Assembly (NCBI RefSeq): GCF_009600315.1
Contig: NZ_WIWC01000009.1
Coordinates: forward strand, 82,598-146,597
Source: Pseudomonas helleri
GTDB lineage: Bacteria > Pseudomonadota > Gammaproteobacteria > Pseudomonadales > Pseudomonadaceae
Reading direction: 5' to 3'
DNA: 64,000 nt
Position numbers and translations under genes: made by a program. The notes beneath the pieces were generated by a model that ran no database searches, was not told the DNA's origin, and saw only the letters and a list, made by a program, of their open reading frames with translations. This document shows, piece after piece, positions 10,554 through 20,328 of this stretch. How positions within the stretch are numbered: the stretch's first letter is position 1; each line of letters begins with the position of its first letter.

Positions 10554-10563
10554 ATCGGCTTGA

Positions 10564-10676
10564 CCCTCACCCCAACCCTCTCCCAAAGGGAGAGGGGGCT
10601 TGATCGATGACACTGCACACATTTGATTTGGCTTTTAGTCCCCTCTCCTTCCGGGAGAGGGTTAGGGTGAGGGGCT
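10564..10676. repeat. CCCTCACCC/CCCTCTCCC inverted repeat between convergent genes
   Basis: Left part CCCTCACCCCAACCCTCTCCC with the hairpin CCCTCTCCCAAAGGGAGAGGG, right part CCCCTCTCCTTCCGGGAGAGG then GTTAGGGTGAGGG. Outer arms pair over about 113 bases and each half also folds on itself. It lies exactly between the ends of uraA and hemH, so it could act as a two-way terminator. Related copies are at 62632-62719 and 63942-64000. Confidence 0.85.
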
Positions 10677-10684
10677 TTTGACCT

Positions 10685-11710
10685 TCAAAGCGCCATCGGC
10701 GCCCGCTCACACAACGCATTCAGCGCTTTAGCCCACTCAGGGTTGTCATTGAGACACGGCACCAACACCAACTCCTCGCCCCCAGCCTCAATAAACTGCT
10801 CGCGCCCACGATCGCCAATCTCTTCCAGGGTTTCAATGCAATCGGCCACAAACGCCGGGCACATCACCAATATCTTCTTCACCCCTTGCTTGGCCAACGC
10901 ATCCAGACATACCTCGGTGTAAGGTTCGATCCACTTCGCCCGTCCCAAACGGGACTGGAACGCGACTGACCATTGCCCTTCTGCCAACCCCATGCGCTGC
11001 GCAAAAGTCTGCGCCGTTCGCAGGCACTGCGCCCTGTAGCACGTAGCCATGACCGACGGCGACGCATACTGGCAGCAGTCCTCACTCTTCAAACAGTGAT
11101 TGCCGGTGGGATCGAGCTTATGTAAATGCCGCTCGGGCAAACCATGAAAGCTCAGCAGCAGATGATCATAATCCTGCTCAAGATGCGGCCTGGCACTCTC
11201 CACCAACGCATCAAGGTATTCAGGCTGGTCATAAAACGGTTGCAGAATTGAAAACTGAACCGCCAGTTTCCTGGCTTTGACCACACGTTTGGCTTCTTCA
11301 ATCACCGTCGTCACCGTACTGTCGGCGAACTGCGGGTAAAGCGGCGCCAGCGTGACCTTTTTAATCCCTTGAGCTGCCAAACGGGTCAACACCGTATCAA
11401 TGGACGGCTCGCCATAGCGCATGGCCAGTTCCACCGGTCCCTGTTTCCACTCCTTGGTCATGGCCTGCTGCAAGCGGCGACTAAGAACTACAAGCGGTGA
11501 CCCCTCGTCCCACCAGATAGACGCATAGGCATGGGCTGACTGCTCGGGACGCTTGATCAGAATCAGCGACACGATCAAACGCCTCAAGGGCCACGGCACG
11601 TCAATCACGTACGGGTCCATCAAAAACTGGTTCAAATAGCTGCGTACATCCGCTACCGAAGTAGAAGCCGGAGAACCCAGGTTAACCAGCAAAAGCGCGT
11701 GCTCGGTCAT
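10685..11710 (-). CDS. hemH: Ferrochelatase
   Basis: 341 residues from [17 protein letters not shown]; the frame is open upstream to 12004 but that part overlaps the epimerase gene. Ferrochelatase inserts Fe2+ into protoporphyrin IX, the last step of heme synthesis. The family core [13 protein letters not shown] (about 174-186) carries the metal-site His, and the conserved [14 protein letters not shown] and [14 protein letters not shown] (with the second active-site Glu) follow. 13 bases separate its start from the upstream TIGR01777 gene, consistent with one transcript. Confidence 0.96.
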   Translation of the reverse strand: MTEHALLLVNLGSPASTSVADVRSYLNQFLMDPYVIDVPWPLRRLIVSLILIKRPEQSAHAYASIWWDEGSPLVVLSRRLQQAMTKEWKQGPVELAMRYGEPSIDTVLTRLAAQGIKKVTLAPLYPQFADSTVTTVIEEAKRVVKARKLAVQFSILQPFYDQPEYLDALVESARPHLEQDYDHLLLSFHGLPERHLHKLDPTGNHCLKSEDCCQYASPSVMATCYRAQCLRTAQTFAQRMGLAEGQWSVAFQSRLGRAKWIEPYTEVCLDALAKQGVKKILVMCPAFVADCIETLEEIGDRGREQFIEAGGEELVLVPCLNDNPEWAKALNALCERAPMAL

Positions 11711-11723
11711 GCAACATCCTATT

Positions 11724-12626
11724 TCAGAGGCGGGCGGACAAATCATCCAGCGCCGCACGTAAATCAGTGAACTGAAAAGTGAACCCGGCGGCCAGCAATC
11801 GGGCCGGTGTCGCCCGCTGACCACCCAGCAATAACAGTGACAACTCGCCCAACCCAACCCGCAGTACAAAGGCGGGCAACGGTAAAAATGCCGGGCGATG
11901 CAACACTTGACCCAAAGTTTTTGCGAATTCGGCATTACGTACAGGATGCGGCGCGCAAGCATTATAAGGGCCGCTCGTGGCATTCTGATGCACAAGAAAA
12001 TCAATCAGGGCGATTTGGTCTTTGATATGAATCCACGGCATCCATTGCCGACCATTGCCTATCGGCCCACCTAGCGCCATCTTGAAAGGCAACAACAAAC
12101 GCGACAAAAAGCCGCCTTCAGCCGCCAGCACCAAGCCCGTGCGCACCAACACCACACGAATACCCAAGGCCTGAGCACGCTGCGCTGTCTCTTCCCACGC
12201 GATGCACAGATGGCTGGCGAAGTCGTCATTGACCGGCGGCGACTCCTCCGTCAATTCGCGCTCGCCACCATCGCCGTACCAGCCCACCGCCGAACCGGAA
12301 ACCAATACCGAAGGCCTTTGCTCGCGGCTTTCAAGCCAGGCCACGAGTGTTTCAGTCAAGGTTATTCGGCTGCTCCACAGCACGGCCTTACGCTTGCGAG
12401 TCCACGGCCGATCCGCTATCGGCGCACCGGCCAGGTTAATCACCGCATCGATCGGCTCCTGACCCAGCTCTTCAAGAACGGCAACGGCTCTGACCCCCTC
12501 ACCACACAATTCCCTCACTCGCTCAGGGCGCCGACTCAACACACTCAGGCGATAACCTTTGGCCAACCAATGCCGGCAAAGTTGGCGACCGATCAAGCCT
12601 GTACCGCCGGTCAGCAAAATGTGCAT
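11724..12626 (-). CDS. TIGR01777 family epimerase-like protein (YfcH type)
   Basis: 300 residues. N-terminal Rossmann motif [32 protein letters not shown] (about 78) and [14 protein letters not shown] (about 127) are TIGR01777 signatures; the C-terminal DUF1731 stretch is [20 protein letters not shown]. An extended-SDR NAD(P)-binding protein of unknown substrate. It lies upstream of hemH, an arrangement conserved in Pseudomonas. The divergent 12627-12818 region holds a LitR/PplR-type operator about 124 bases from its start, so it may share light control. Confidence 0.9.
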   Translation of the reverse strand: MHILLTGGTGLIGRQLCRHWLAKGYRLSVLSRRPERVRELCGEGVRAVAVLEELGQEPIDAVINLAGAPIADRPWTRKRKAVLWSSRITLTETLVAWLESREQRPSVLVSGSAVGWYGDGGERELTEESPPVNDDFASHLCIAWEETAQRAQALGIRVVLVRTGLVLAAEGGFLSRLLLPFKMALGGPIGNGRQWMPWIHIKDQIALIDFLVHQNATSGPYNACAPHPVRNAEFAKTLGQVLHRPAFLPLPAFVLRVGLGELSLLLLGGQRATPARLLAAGFTFQFTDLRAALDDLSARL

Positions 12627-12728
12627 GAGGTGATCCTCGCTGTAAGTTTTATCGGATTCACTGGTCTATTTTTAAAGGAGGCCTATTTTTCAGAGCTTCT
12701 GACCTGACAGAAGAATAGGCCAGACTGA

Positions 12729-14020
<1,292 letters not shown>

Positions 14021-14062
14021 CAACCGACCCTGCGCTGCGAACCTTCAAACCCCATAAATAGT

Positions 14063-14136
14063 TGTACAAGTAATTTGACTTGTACAACACCAAGCCTATG
14101 ATGAACTCAAGTTGTACATCTTACAAAAGATGTACA
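14063..14136 (+). promoter_or_regulatory. Sigma-70 promoter with two exact LitR/PplR operators (TGTACA-N12-TGTACA)
   Basis: Operator 1: TGTACA at 14063-14068 and 14081-14086. Operator 2: TGTACA at 14113-14118 and 14131-14136. Both have exactly 12 bases between halves and match the known PplR1 site. A promoter is embedded: -35 TTGACT 14075-14080, 16-base spacer, -10 TATGAT 14097-14102, so transcription should start near 14109. Operator 1 brackets the -35 and enters the spacer; operator 2 lies just after the start site. A dark-bound repressor would block both polymerase binding and escape. It drives the DUF523 gene, litR and photolyase. Confidence 0.85.
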
Positions 14137-14159
14137 AGAAATTCTTGGAGGTTCATCAC

Positions 14160-15128
14160 ATGGCCAACGACACCTCAACCCATTGCAAGCCCAAAATCGC
14201 CATCAGCGCCTGCTTGCTGGGCGCCGAAGTTCGCTTTAACGGCGGCCACAAAGAATCGCGGCTGTGCAGTCAGGCCTTGAGTGAGCATTTCGACTTTGTG
14301 CCCTTGTGTCCTGAAGTCGCCATTGGCCTGGGGATTCCGCGCCAACCCATCCGTCTTGTCGGCGACTCGGCCAAGCCCCAGGCGGTAGGTAGCGTCGACA
14401 GCACGCTGGATGTGACCCACGCACTGCATGACTACGGCGCAAGCATGGCAGCAACGCACACTGACATTTGCGGCTACATCTTTATGCAAAAGTCGCCTTC
14501 CTGTGGGCTTGAGCGGGTCAAGGTGTATCAGGATGGCGGCCGTCCGGCCGAGTTGAGCGGGCGAGGTATTTATGCGAATGCCTTTTGCGCCGCGCATCCC
14601 GATTTACCTGCCGAAGAAGACGGCCGCTTGAACGACCCCGTCCTGCGTGAAAACTTCCTGACCCGGGTTTACGCCTACAGCGCGTGGCAAGACTTACTCA
14701 AAGCGGGCCTCACCCGCCGCTCGCTGACCGAGTTTCATGCGCGCTACAAATACCTGCTGATGGCCCATCACCCTGTGCAATACAAAACATTGGGCAATCT
14801 GCTGGGCAGCCTAGGGAAAAATCCCCCTCAAGCCATTGCCGCCCAGTACTTCAGCGAATTGATGAAAGCGCTGAAAAAATGCGCCACCCGACGCACGCAT
14901 ACCAATGTGCTGCAACACATCAGCGGCTACCTCAAGCAATCCATCAGCCGTGAAGACAAGCAAGAAATGCAGCAATTGATCGGGCAATACCTGCACGGTG
15001 TTGTGCCGTTGGTGGTGCCGCTTACGCTGCTCAAACATCACTTTCGCCTGCACCCGGATCCCTATATCGCGCGTCAGGTGTATCTGCAACCGCACCCTGA
15101 AAACCTCAGCCTGCGCAATGCGATCTGA
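14160..15128 (+). CDS. DUF523 and DUF1722 (YbgA) fusion protein in photolyase cluster
   Basis: 322 residues from MANDTSTHCKPKIAIS. I chose ATG 14160 because TTGGAGG lies 9-15 bases upstream; an earlier in-frame ATG at 14112 falls inside the second operator. Residues about 10-150 are DUF523 (ISACLLGAEVRFNGG, PEVAIGLGIPR, QKSPSCGLERVKVY), rich in conserved Cys. Residues about 190-305 are DUF1722/YbgA (RYKYLLMAHHPVQYKTLG). The fusion is commonly next to phrB in proteobacteria; its biochemical role is not established. First gene of the light-regulated transcript; litR follows after 2 bases. Confidence 0.9.
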   Translation: MANDTSTHCKPKIAISACLLGAEVRFNGGHKESRLCSQALSEHFDFVPLCPEVAIGLGIPRQPIRLVGDSAKPQAVGSVDSTLDVTHALHDYGASMAATHTDICGYIFMQKSPSCGLERVKVYQDGGRPAELSGRGIYANAFCAAHPDLPAEEDGRLNDPVLRENFLTRVYAYSAWQDLLKAGLTRRSLTEFHARYKYLLMAHHPVQYKTLGNLLGSLGKNPPQAIAAQYFSELMKALKKCATRRTHTNVLQHISGYLKQSISREDKQEMQQLIGQYLHGVVPLVVPLTLLKHHFRLHPDPYIARQVYLQPHPENLSLRNAI

Positions 15129-15130
15129 CC

Positions 15131-16065
15131 ATGACTGATGACCGATCCATGACTAATAACCCAGACACCGACTACAGCCAGGCACTGGCTGAAGGCTGGC
15201 GGCCGATCCGCGAAGTGGCCCGCATTACCGGCGTGAATGCCGTCACGCTGCGCGCGTGGGAGCGCCGCTATAGCTTGATCGTTCCGCACCGCACGGCCAA
15301 AGGTCACCGCCTGTATTCACCCGACCAGATTCTGCGCATCAAGCACATCTTGACCTGGCTTAATCGCGGGGTATCAGTGAGTCAGGTGAAACCGCTACTG
15401 GACTCTGCGCCCGCCTACCACGAGCCTGTCGATAATGACTGGCAGGCGTGGCGGCAGGCCCTGACGCGGGCAATCAGCGAACTGTCTGAGCGTAAGCTTG
15501 ATGACAATGTGAATCAGGTGATGTCGCTGTACCCCGCACGCACGCTCTGCAAACAGCTATTAATCCCGCTGATCAGCGATCTGGAACAACGCTGGCAAGG
15601 CCAGTTCGGCATGCAGCTGGAGCGCGCCTTCTTTAACTCCTGGTTACGCAGCAAATTGGGGGCGCGTATTTACCACAATAATCGCTCAGTCAGCGGCGCT
15701 CCCGTTCTGCTGATCAACCAGTCGTCCCAACCCTTTGAAGGGGGTTATGGCTGACCGCCCTACTGGTCAGCAGCAGCCATTGCCCGGTTGAAGTGTTCGA
15801 TACACCTGTTCCCGCTGGAGAACTTGGGTTGGCTGTCGAACGCCTGAAAGCCCGCGCCGTGGTGCTCTATTCGAGCCAAGCCTTGAATACCCAACTGTTG
15901 CCCAAGCTATTGGCCGGGATCAATTGCCCGATTGTGATAGCCGGAACCTGTGTCTGTATCCACAGCACGGAACTGGTCATCACTGCCACCGAGATTGCCG
16001 GATTGACGCTTGCCAACGATCCGCTTGAAGCCCACCAGCAACTCGACCAGCTCGGTCTTATATAA
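15131..16065 (+). pseudogene. LitR/PplR-type MerR light-response regulator, frameshifted
   Basis: The N-terminal 207 codons carry a MerR helix-turn-helix (RPIREVARITGVNAVTLRAWERRY with the RLYSPDQILRI wing, about 23-72). The frame then stops at 15752-15754 (TGA) just after a GGGGG run (15730-15734). One more G there would give EGGLWLTALLVSSSHCPVEVF and run straight on into the second frame up to 16065 (VPAGELGLAVERLKARAVVLYSSQ to QLGLI), restoring about 311 residues, a normal LitR length. The restored C-terminal half lacks the B12-binding D-x-H-x-x-G motif, so this is the class II type that works with LOV photoreceptors rather than cobalamin. Truncation or a sequencing error in the G run are both possible. 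Confidence 0.82.
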
Positions 16066-16078
16066 GCAAGGAATTGAC

Positions 16079-17524
16079 ATGCAACTTATCTGGCTACGCA
16101 ACGACTTGCGCCTATCTGACAACACCGCGCTGAGCGCCGCCGTCCAACGCGGTCCCACTGTGGCCGTGTACCTGATCAGCCCACAACAATGGCTGGCCCA
16201 CGACGATGCGCCGTGCAAAGTGGATTTTTGGCTACGCAATCTAGCCACCTTGAGCGACAGCTTGCACGCCTTGAACATTCCCTTGCTGATTAGAACGGCT
16301 GATACATGGGATCAAGCCCCTGCCGTGCTTCTTGAGTTGTGCCAGCAACTTGGGGTTGAAGCGGTACATGCCAATCAGGAGTACGGCATCAATGAAACCC
16401 GTCGCGATGAAGCCACCACTCAGGCTCTGCAAGCCCAAGGCATAGGGTTCCACAGCTACCTGGACCAACTCCTGTTTCAGCCGGGTTCTGTGCTCACGCA
16501 GTCGGGTTCATATTTTCAGGTCTTCAGCCAGTTCCGCAGAATCTGCTACAACCACCTGCACCGCGCACTTCCGGCAATCGTCGAGTCGCCCCAGGCACAA
16601 ACAGCCGTATCTATCGAACGCGATGCCATTCCACAATCGGTCGACGGTTTTACCCCGCCCACCGAATCATTGCGCGCGCTGTGGCCTGCTGGCGAACGTC
16701 ATGCCCAGCAACGGTTGGCGCACTTTGCTGATGAGCAAATTCATTACTACCAGGATGAACGCGATCTGCCCGCCAAACCCGGCACCAGCCAGATTTCGGC
16801 CTACCTTGCAGCCGGAGTGATTTCCCCTCGGCAATGCTTACACGCGGCATTGCAAAGCAACCATGGCGAGTTCGAAAGCGGCAGCCCGGGCGTATTCACA
16901 TGGATCACTGAGCTGCTATGGCGTGAGTTCTACAAACACATACTGGTGGGCTACCCACGGGTATCGCGTCATCGCGCTTTTCGCCTTGAAACCGAATTCC
17001 TGCCGTGGCGTGACGCCCCCGAAGAACTGGCGGCGTGGAAAGAAGGCCGTACCGGCATTCCGATCATCGACGCAGCCATGCGCCAATTGCTGGACACCGG
17101 CTGGATGCACAACCGTCTACGAATGGTCGTGGCCATGTTCCTCACCAAAAACCTGCTGATTGATTGGCGCGAAGGTGAGCGCTTTTTCATGCAGCATTTA
17201 ATTGATGGCGATCTGGCGGCCAATAATGGCGGCTGGCAGTGGAGTTCCTCGACCGGAACTGACTCAGTACCGTATTTCAGGATTTTCAACCCGCTCAGTC
17301 AGTCAGAGCGCTTCGACCCCGAAGGCCGCTTCATCAAACACTGGCTGCCGGAACTGGCCGACCTGAGCAAAAAGGAGATCCATAACCCTTCCATTGCCGG
17401 TGGGCTGTTTGGCGTGGCAGCTTACCCACGGCCGATGGTCGACCTGAAAAAAAGTCGCGAGCGCGCGCTCACCGCCTTTAAAAATCTGCCGTCGCGGGCA
17501 CTGGCAGTAAGTGGCTATGAATAA
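16079..17524 (+). CDS. phrB: Deoxyribodipyrimidine photolyase (class I CPD photolyase)
   Basis: 481 residues from MQLIWLRNDLRLSDNTAL. Repairs UV cyclobutane pyrimidine dimers using light. The N-terminal alpha/beta antenna domain spans about 1-130; the C-terminal FAD domain carries WITELLWREFYKHIL, then RTGIPIIDAAMRQLLDTGWMHNRLRM and DGDLAANNGGWQWSSSTGTD, which include the conserved electron-transfer Trp and FAD contacts. RBS AGGA before ATG 16079. Overlaps the SDR gene by 8 bases. It is probably light-induced through the operators at 14063-14136. Confidence 0.97.
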   Translation: MQLIWLRNDLRLSDNTALSAAVQRGPTVAVYLISPQQWLAHDDAPCKVDFWLRNLATLSDSLHALNIPLLIRTADTWDQAPAVLLELCQQLGVEAVHANQEYGINETRRDEATTQALQAQGIGFHSYLDQLLFQPGSVLTQSGSYFQVFSQFRRICYNHLHRALPAIVESPQAQTAVSIERDAIPQSVDGFTPPTESLRALWPAGERHAQQRLAHFADEQIHYYQDERDLPAKPGTSQISAYLAAGVISPRQCLHAALQSNHGEFESGSPGVFTWITELLWREFYKHILVGYPRVSRHRAFRLETEFLPWRDAPEELAAWKEGRTGIPIIDAAMRQLLDTGWMHNRLRMVVAMFLTKNLLIDWREGERFFMQHLIDGDLAANNGGWQWSSSTGTDSVPYFRIFNPLSQSERFDPEGRFIKHWLPELADLSKKEIHNPSIAGGLFGVAAYPRPMVDLKKSRERALTAFKNLPSRALAVSGYE

Positions 17525-18287
17525 ACCTCGGCGTATCTGGTTGACGGGCGCCAGCAGCGGCATGGGCGCACACATGGCCGAAGAGCTGCTGAAAAGCGGC
17601 GCACAGTTGGCGCTAACTGCCCGCACTCTTGCACCGTTGCAAGTGTTGGCCGAGCGTTTTCCCGGCCAAGTCCTGCTGGTGCCGGGGGACTTGACCGACC
17701 CTGCACAGGTGCGCGAAATCGGTCAGCAAATAGCTCACGCCTGGGGGGCGGTGGATACGGTGATTCTCAACGCCGGCACCTGTGAATATGTCGATGTTCG
17801 CCATTTTGATGCCGCCTTGATCGAACGCGTCGTACGCACCAACCTTTTGGCCAACAGCTACTGCCTGGAAACGGCCCTGCCCTTGTTACGGGCAGGCCTG
17901 CGCCCGCATCTGGTCGGCGTCGTCAGCTCCGTCACCTTCTGGCCGCTACCACGCGCCGAGGCCTATGGCGCGTCTAAAGCCGGGCTGCGCTATCTGCTGG
18001 AGTCGCTGCGCGTAGATCTGGCCCATGAACACATCGACGTCACGCTGGTCAGCCCCGGTTTCGTCGACACGCCGCTGACTGAAAAAAATGACTTCCCGAT
18101 GCCCATGCGCTGGTCGGCGCCAAAGGCCGCACAGCATATCTGCCAGCGTCTGGACAAACGGCCGCTGGAAATCGCTTTTCCTACGTTGTTTATCGCCATT
18201 CTGAAACTGCTGTCGAGCCTGCCCAAGCGCCTGCAATTGGCGATGGGCAAACGCCTGGCAAGAAACTCAGACGAGAAGTCCTCATGA
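17517..18287 (+). CDS. Short-chain dehydrogenase/reductase
   Basis: 256 residues from MNKPRRIWLTGASSGMG; the ATG at 17517 overlaps the photolyase stop. Classical SDR features: cofactor motif TGASSGMGAH (about 10-19), VILNAGTC (NAG motif), catalytic Ser (VVSSVTF), and Y-x-x-x-K as EAYGASKAG (about 142). Oxidises or reduces an unknown substrate with NAD(P). It overlaps the next gene by four bases, so it is translationally coupled to the lipid-modification genes downstream. Confidence 0.92.
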   Translation: MNKPRRIWLTGASSGMGAHMAEELLKSGAQLALTARTLAPLQVLAERFPGQVLLVPGDLTDPAQVREIGQQIAHAWGAVDTVILNAGTCEYVDVRHFDAALIERVVRTNLLANSYCLETALPLLRAGLRPHLVGVVSSVTFWPLPRAEAYGASKAGLRYLLESLRVDLAHEHIDVTLVSPGFVDTPLTEKNDFPMPMRWSAPKAAQHICQRLDKRPLEIAFPTLFIAILKLLSSLPKRLQLAMGKRLARNSDEKSS

Positions 18288-19531
18288 AAATCGCCATCAT
18301 TGGCAGCGGCATCTCAGGGTTGACCTGTGGCTATCTGCTGCATAAAGAACACGACATTAGCGTGTTTGAGGCCAGTGATTGGGTGGGCGGACACACCCAT
18401 ACCGTTGACGTCAGCGTGAAAGGGCAACGGTATGCCATCGACACCGGATTTATCGTGTTCAACGACTGGACGTACCCCAACTTCATCAAACTGCTGGACC
18501 AATTGGGCGTGACTTCCAAAGCCACTGAAATGAGCTTTTCAGTGCGCGACCCGAGCAACAACTTCGAATACAACGGCAACACCCTGAACAGCTTATTTGC
18601 CCAGCGCAGCAACCTGTTATCACCCGGTTTCTGGGGCATGTTGCGCGACATTCTGCGATTCAACCGTGAAGCCGTGCGCGACTTGCAAGAACAGCGCATT
18701 GCCGTTGACACGCGGCTGGGCGACTACCTGCAACAACGCGGGTACGGCCAACGGTTTATCGAGCACTACATAGTGCCCATGGGCGCAGCTATCTGGTCCA
18801 TGTCACTGAACGACATGCTGGGTTTCCCTCTGCAATTTTTTGTACGCTTTTTTAAAAATCACGGTTTGTTAAGTGTCACCCATCGCCCCCAATGGCGGGT
18901 GATCGAAGGCGGCTCCAGCGCCTACGTAAAACCACTGAGTGCAGGCTTTGCCGAAAAGATCCGCCTTAACTGTCCGGTCACCCGAGTCGAACGCGATGAC
19001 CAAGGCGTCACGGTGCACAGCACCCACGGAAGCGAACGCTATGACAAGGTGATTTTTGCCTGCCACAGCGATCAGGCACTCAGGCTGCTGGCCGAACCCA
19101 GCACCGCGGAGCAGCAGATCCTCGGCGCCCTGCCCTACGCTGATAACGATGTTGTGCTACACACCGACACGCGACTGTTGCCCGATAGACAACTGGCATG
19201 GGCCAGCTGGAATTATCGACTAAGCGATGCGGGACAACGCCTTGCCGCCGTCACCTACGACATGAACATCCTGCAAGGGATACAGAGCGACACTACGTTC
19301 TGCGTCAGCCTGAACCAGCGCGCAGCCATAGACCCGCACAAAGTGCTGGCCAGCTACACCTACGCCCATCCGCAATACAGCCTGAACGCCGTGGCCGCTC
19401 AAGGCCGCTGGCAAGAACTGCTGGGCGCGCAACACAGCTATTACTGCGGGGCTTACTGGGCCAATGGCTTTCACGAAGATGGCGTGGTCAGCGCGTTGCG
19501 CGTCGCCCAAGCTTTCGGCCAACGGCTATGA
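18284..19531 (+). CDS. Flavin amine oxidase-like NAD(P)/FAD oxidoreductase; candidate UfaD-type fatty acid desaturase
   Basis: 415 residues. FAD-binding start MKIAIIGSGISGLTCGYLL, then VFEASDWVGGHTHTVDV (GG doublet), DTGFIVFNDWTYPN, and C-terminal YYCGAYWANGFHEDGVVSALR. This family sits beside DUF1365 and a CFA-like methyltransferase in many proteobacteria and in Rhodobacter belongs to the singlet-oxygen regulon. There a related enzyme, UfaD, desaturates phospholipid acyl chains during furan fatty acid synthesis. Assignment here is by family and context. Start overlaps the SDR stop (ATGA); end overlaps DUF1365 (ATGA). Confidence 0.85.
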   Translation: MKIAIIGSGISGLTCGYLLHKEHDISVFEASDWVGGHTHTVDVSVKGQRYAIDTGFIVFNDWTYPNFIKLLDQLGVTSKATEMSFSVRDPSNNFEYNGNTLNSLFAQRSNLLSPGFWGMLRDILRFNREAVRDLQEQRIAVDTRLGDYLQQRGYGQRFIEHYIVPMGAAIWSMSLNDMLGFPLQFFVRFFKNHGLLSVTHRPQWRVIEGGSSAYVKPLSAGFAEKIRLNCPVTRVERDDQGVTVHSTHGSERYDKVIFACHSDQALRLLAEPSTAEQQILGALPYADNDVVLHTDTRLLPDRQLAWASWNYRLSDAGQRLAAVTYDMNILQGIQSDTTFCVSLNQRAAIDPHKVLASYTYAHPQYSLNAVAAQGRWQELLGAQHSYYCGAYWANGFHEDGVVSALRVAQAFGQRL

Positions 19532-20328
19532 ACAGTGCCCTGTACAGCGGCTGGATCGCCCATCGGCGCTTTGCGCCTACCACTCATGGGTTCCGTTATC
19601 AGATTGGCTTGCTTTACCTGGATCTGGATGAGCAAGACGCTGTATTCGGGCTGTCACCACTGGCGGGGAAAAGCCGTTTTTCACCCTTTTCATTCCGGGA
19701 AACTGACTACCTGAAGACGTACACCCAGTCCGGCATGCGCCTGATTGATGCGGTTCGCCAGCTCATCGGCGATGCCCTGGGGCATACACCGCAGGGCGCG
19801 ATTCGCCTGCTGACACAAGCCCGCAGCTGGGGACTTTCGTTTAACCCGGTGAGCTTCTTTTATTGCTTTGAAAGTGACGGAAAACTGGCCGCCATTTTGT
19901 GCGAAGTGAGTAATACACCTTGGCGCGAGCGCTATCACTACGTGCTCCCGGCAGTCGGTGAAGGTCACCAGCACGTTGCCGTGGCCAAGGCCTTTCATGT
20001 GTCACCGTTCCTGCCGCGCGACCTGCAATACCGCATGAGCTTCAGCCCGCCCGATACACGACTTGGCGTACACATGGCTGACTGGCAAGGCGAGCTGAAA
20101 CTGTTTGATGCCACCTTGAATCTGCAACGCAGCACGCTTGACCGCGCCGGATTGCATCGCTACCTGCGCCAATTCCCATGGATGACAGCCAAGACCTGTC
20201 TGGCCATTTACTGGCAAGCCTTACGCCTTTTTATCAAGCGCACACCGATTTTTTCCCACCGGGCCGCCGACGGCGTTTCACGTATTGCCGCCCAGCAACC
20301 AGAGAATAAACGTCATGAAAAGCCCTAG
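19528..20328 (+). CDS. DUF1365 family protein
   Basis: 266 residues from MNSALYSGWIAHRRFAPTTHGFRY, the DUF1365 opening. Core WGLSFNPVSFFYCFE, EVSNTPWRERYHYVLP and KAFHVSPFLPRDLQYR are family-typical. Biochemical activity unknown. Its near-constant pairing with the flavin oxidase upstream and CFA-like methyltransferase downstream, and membership of Rhodobacter's photo-oxidative stress regulon, point to lipid or peroxide handling. The gene overlaps both neighbours, so stoichiometry is probably fixed by coupling. Confidence 0.9.
   Translation: MNSALYSGWIAHRRFAPTTHGFRYQIGLLYLDLDEQDAVFGLSPLAGKSRFSPFSFRETDYLKTYTQSGMRLIDAVRQLIGDALGHTPQGAIRLLTQARSWGLSFNPVSFFYCFESDGKLAAILCEVSNTPWRERYHYVLPAVGEGHQHVAVAKAFHVSPFLPRDLQYRMSFSPPDTRLGVHMADWQGELKLFDATLNLQRSTLDRAGLHRYLRQFPWMTAKTCLAIYWQALRLFIKRTPIFSHRAADGVSRIAAQQPENKRHEKP

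Noticed and set aside
14112..14159. Earlier ATG for the DUF523 gene
   Set aside because: It lies within the second operator and has no RBS; ATG 14160 has TTGGAGG upstream.
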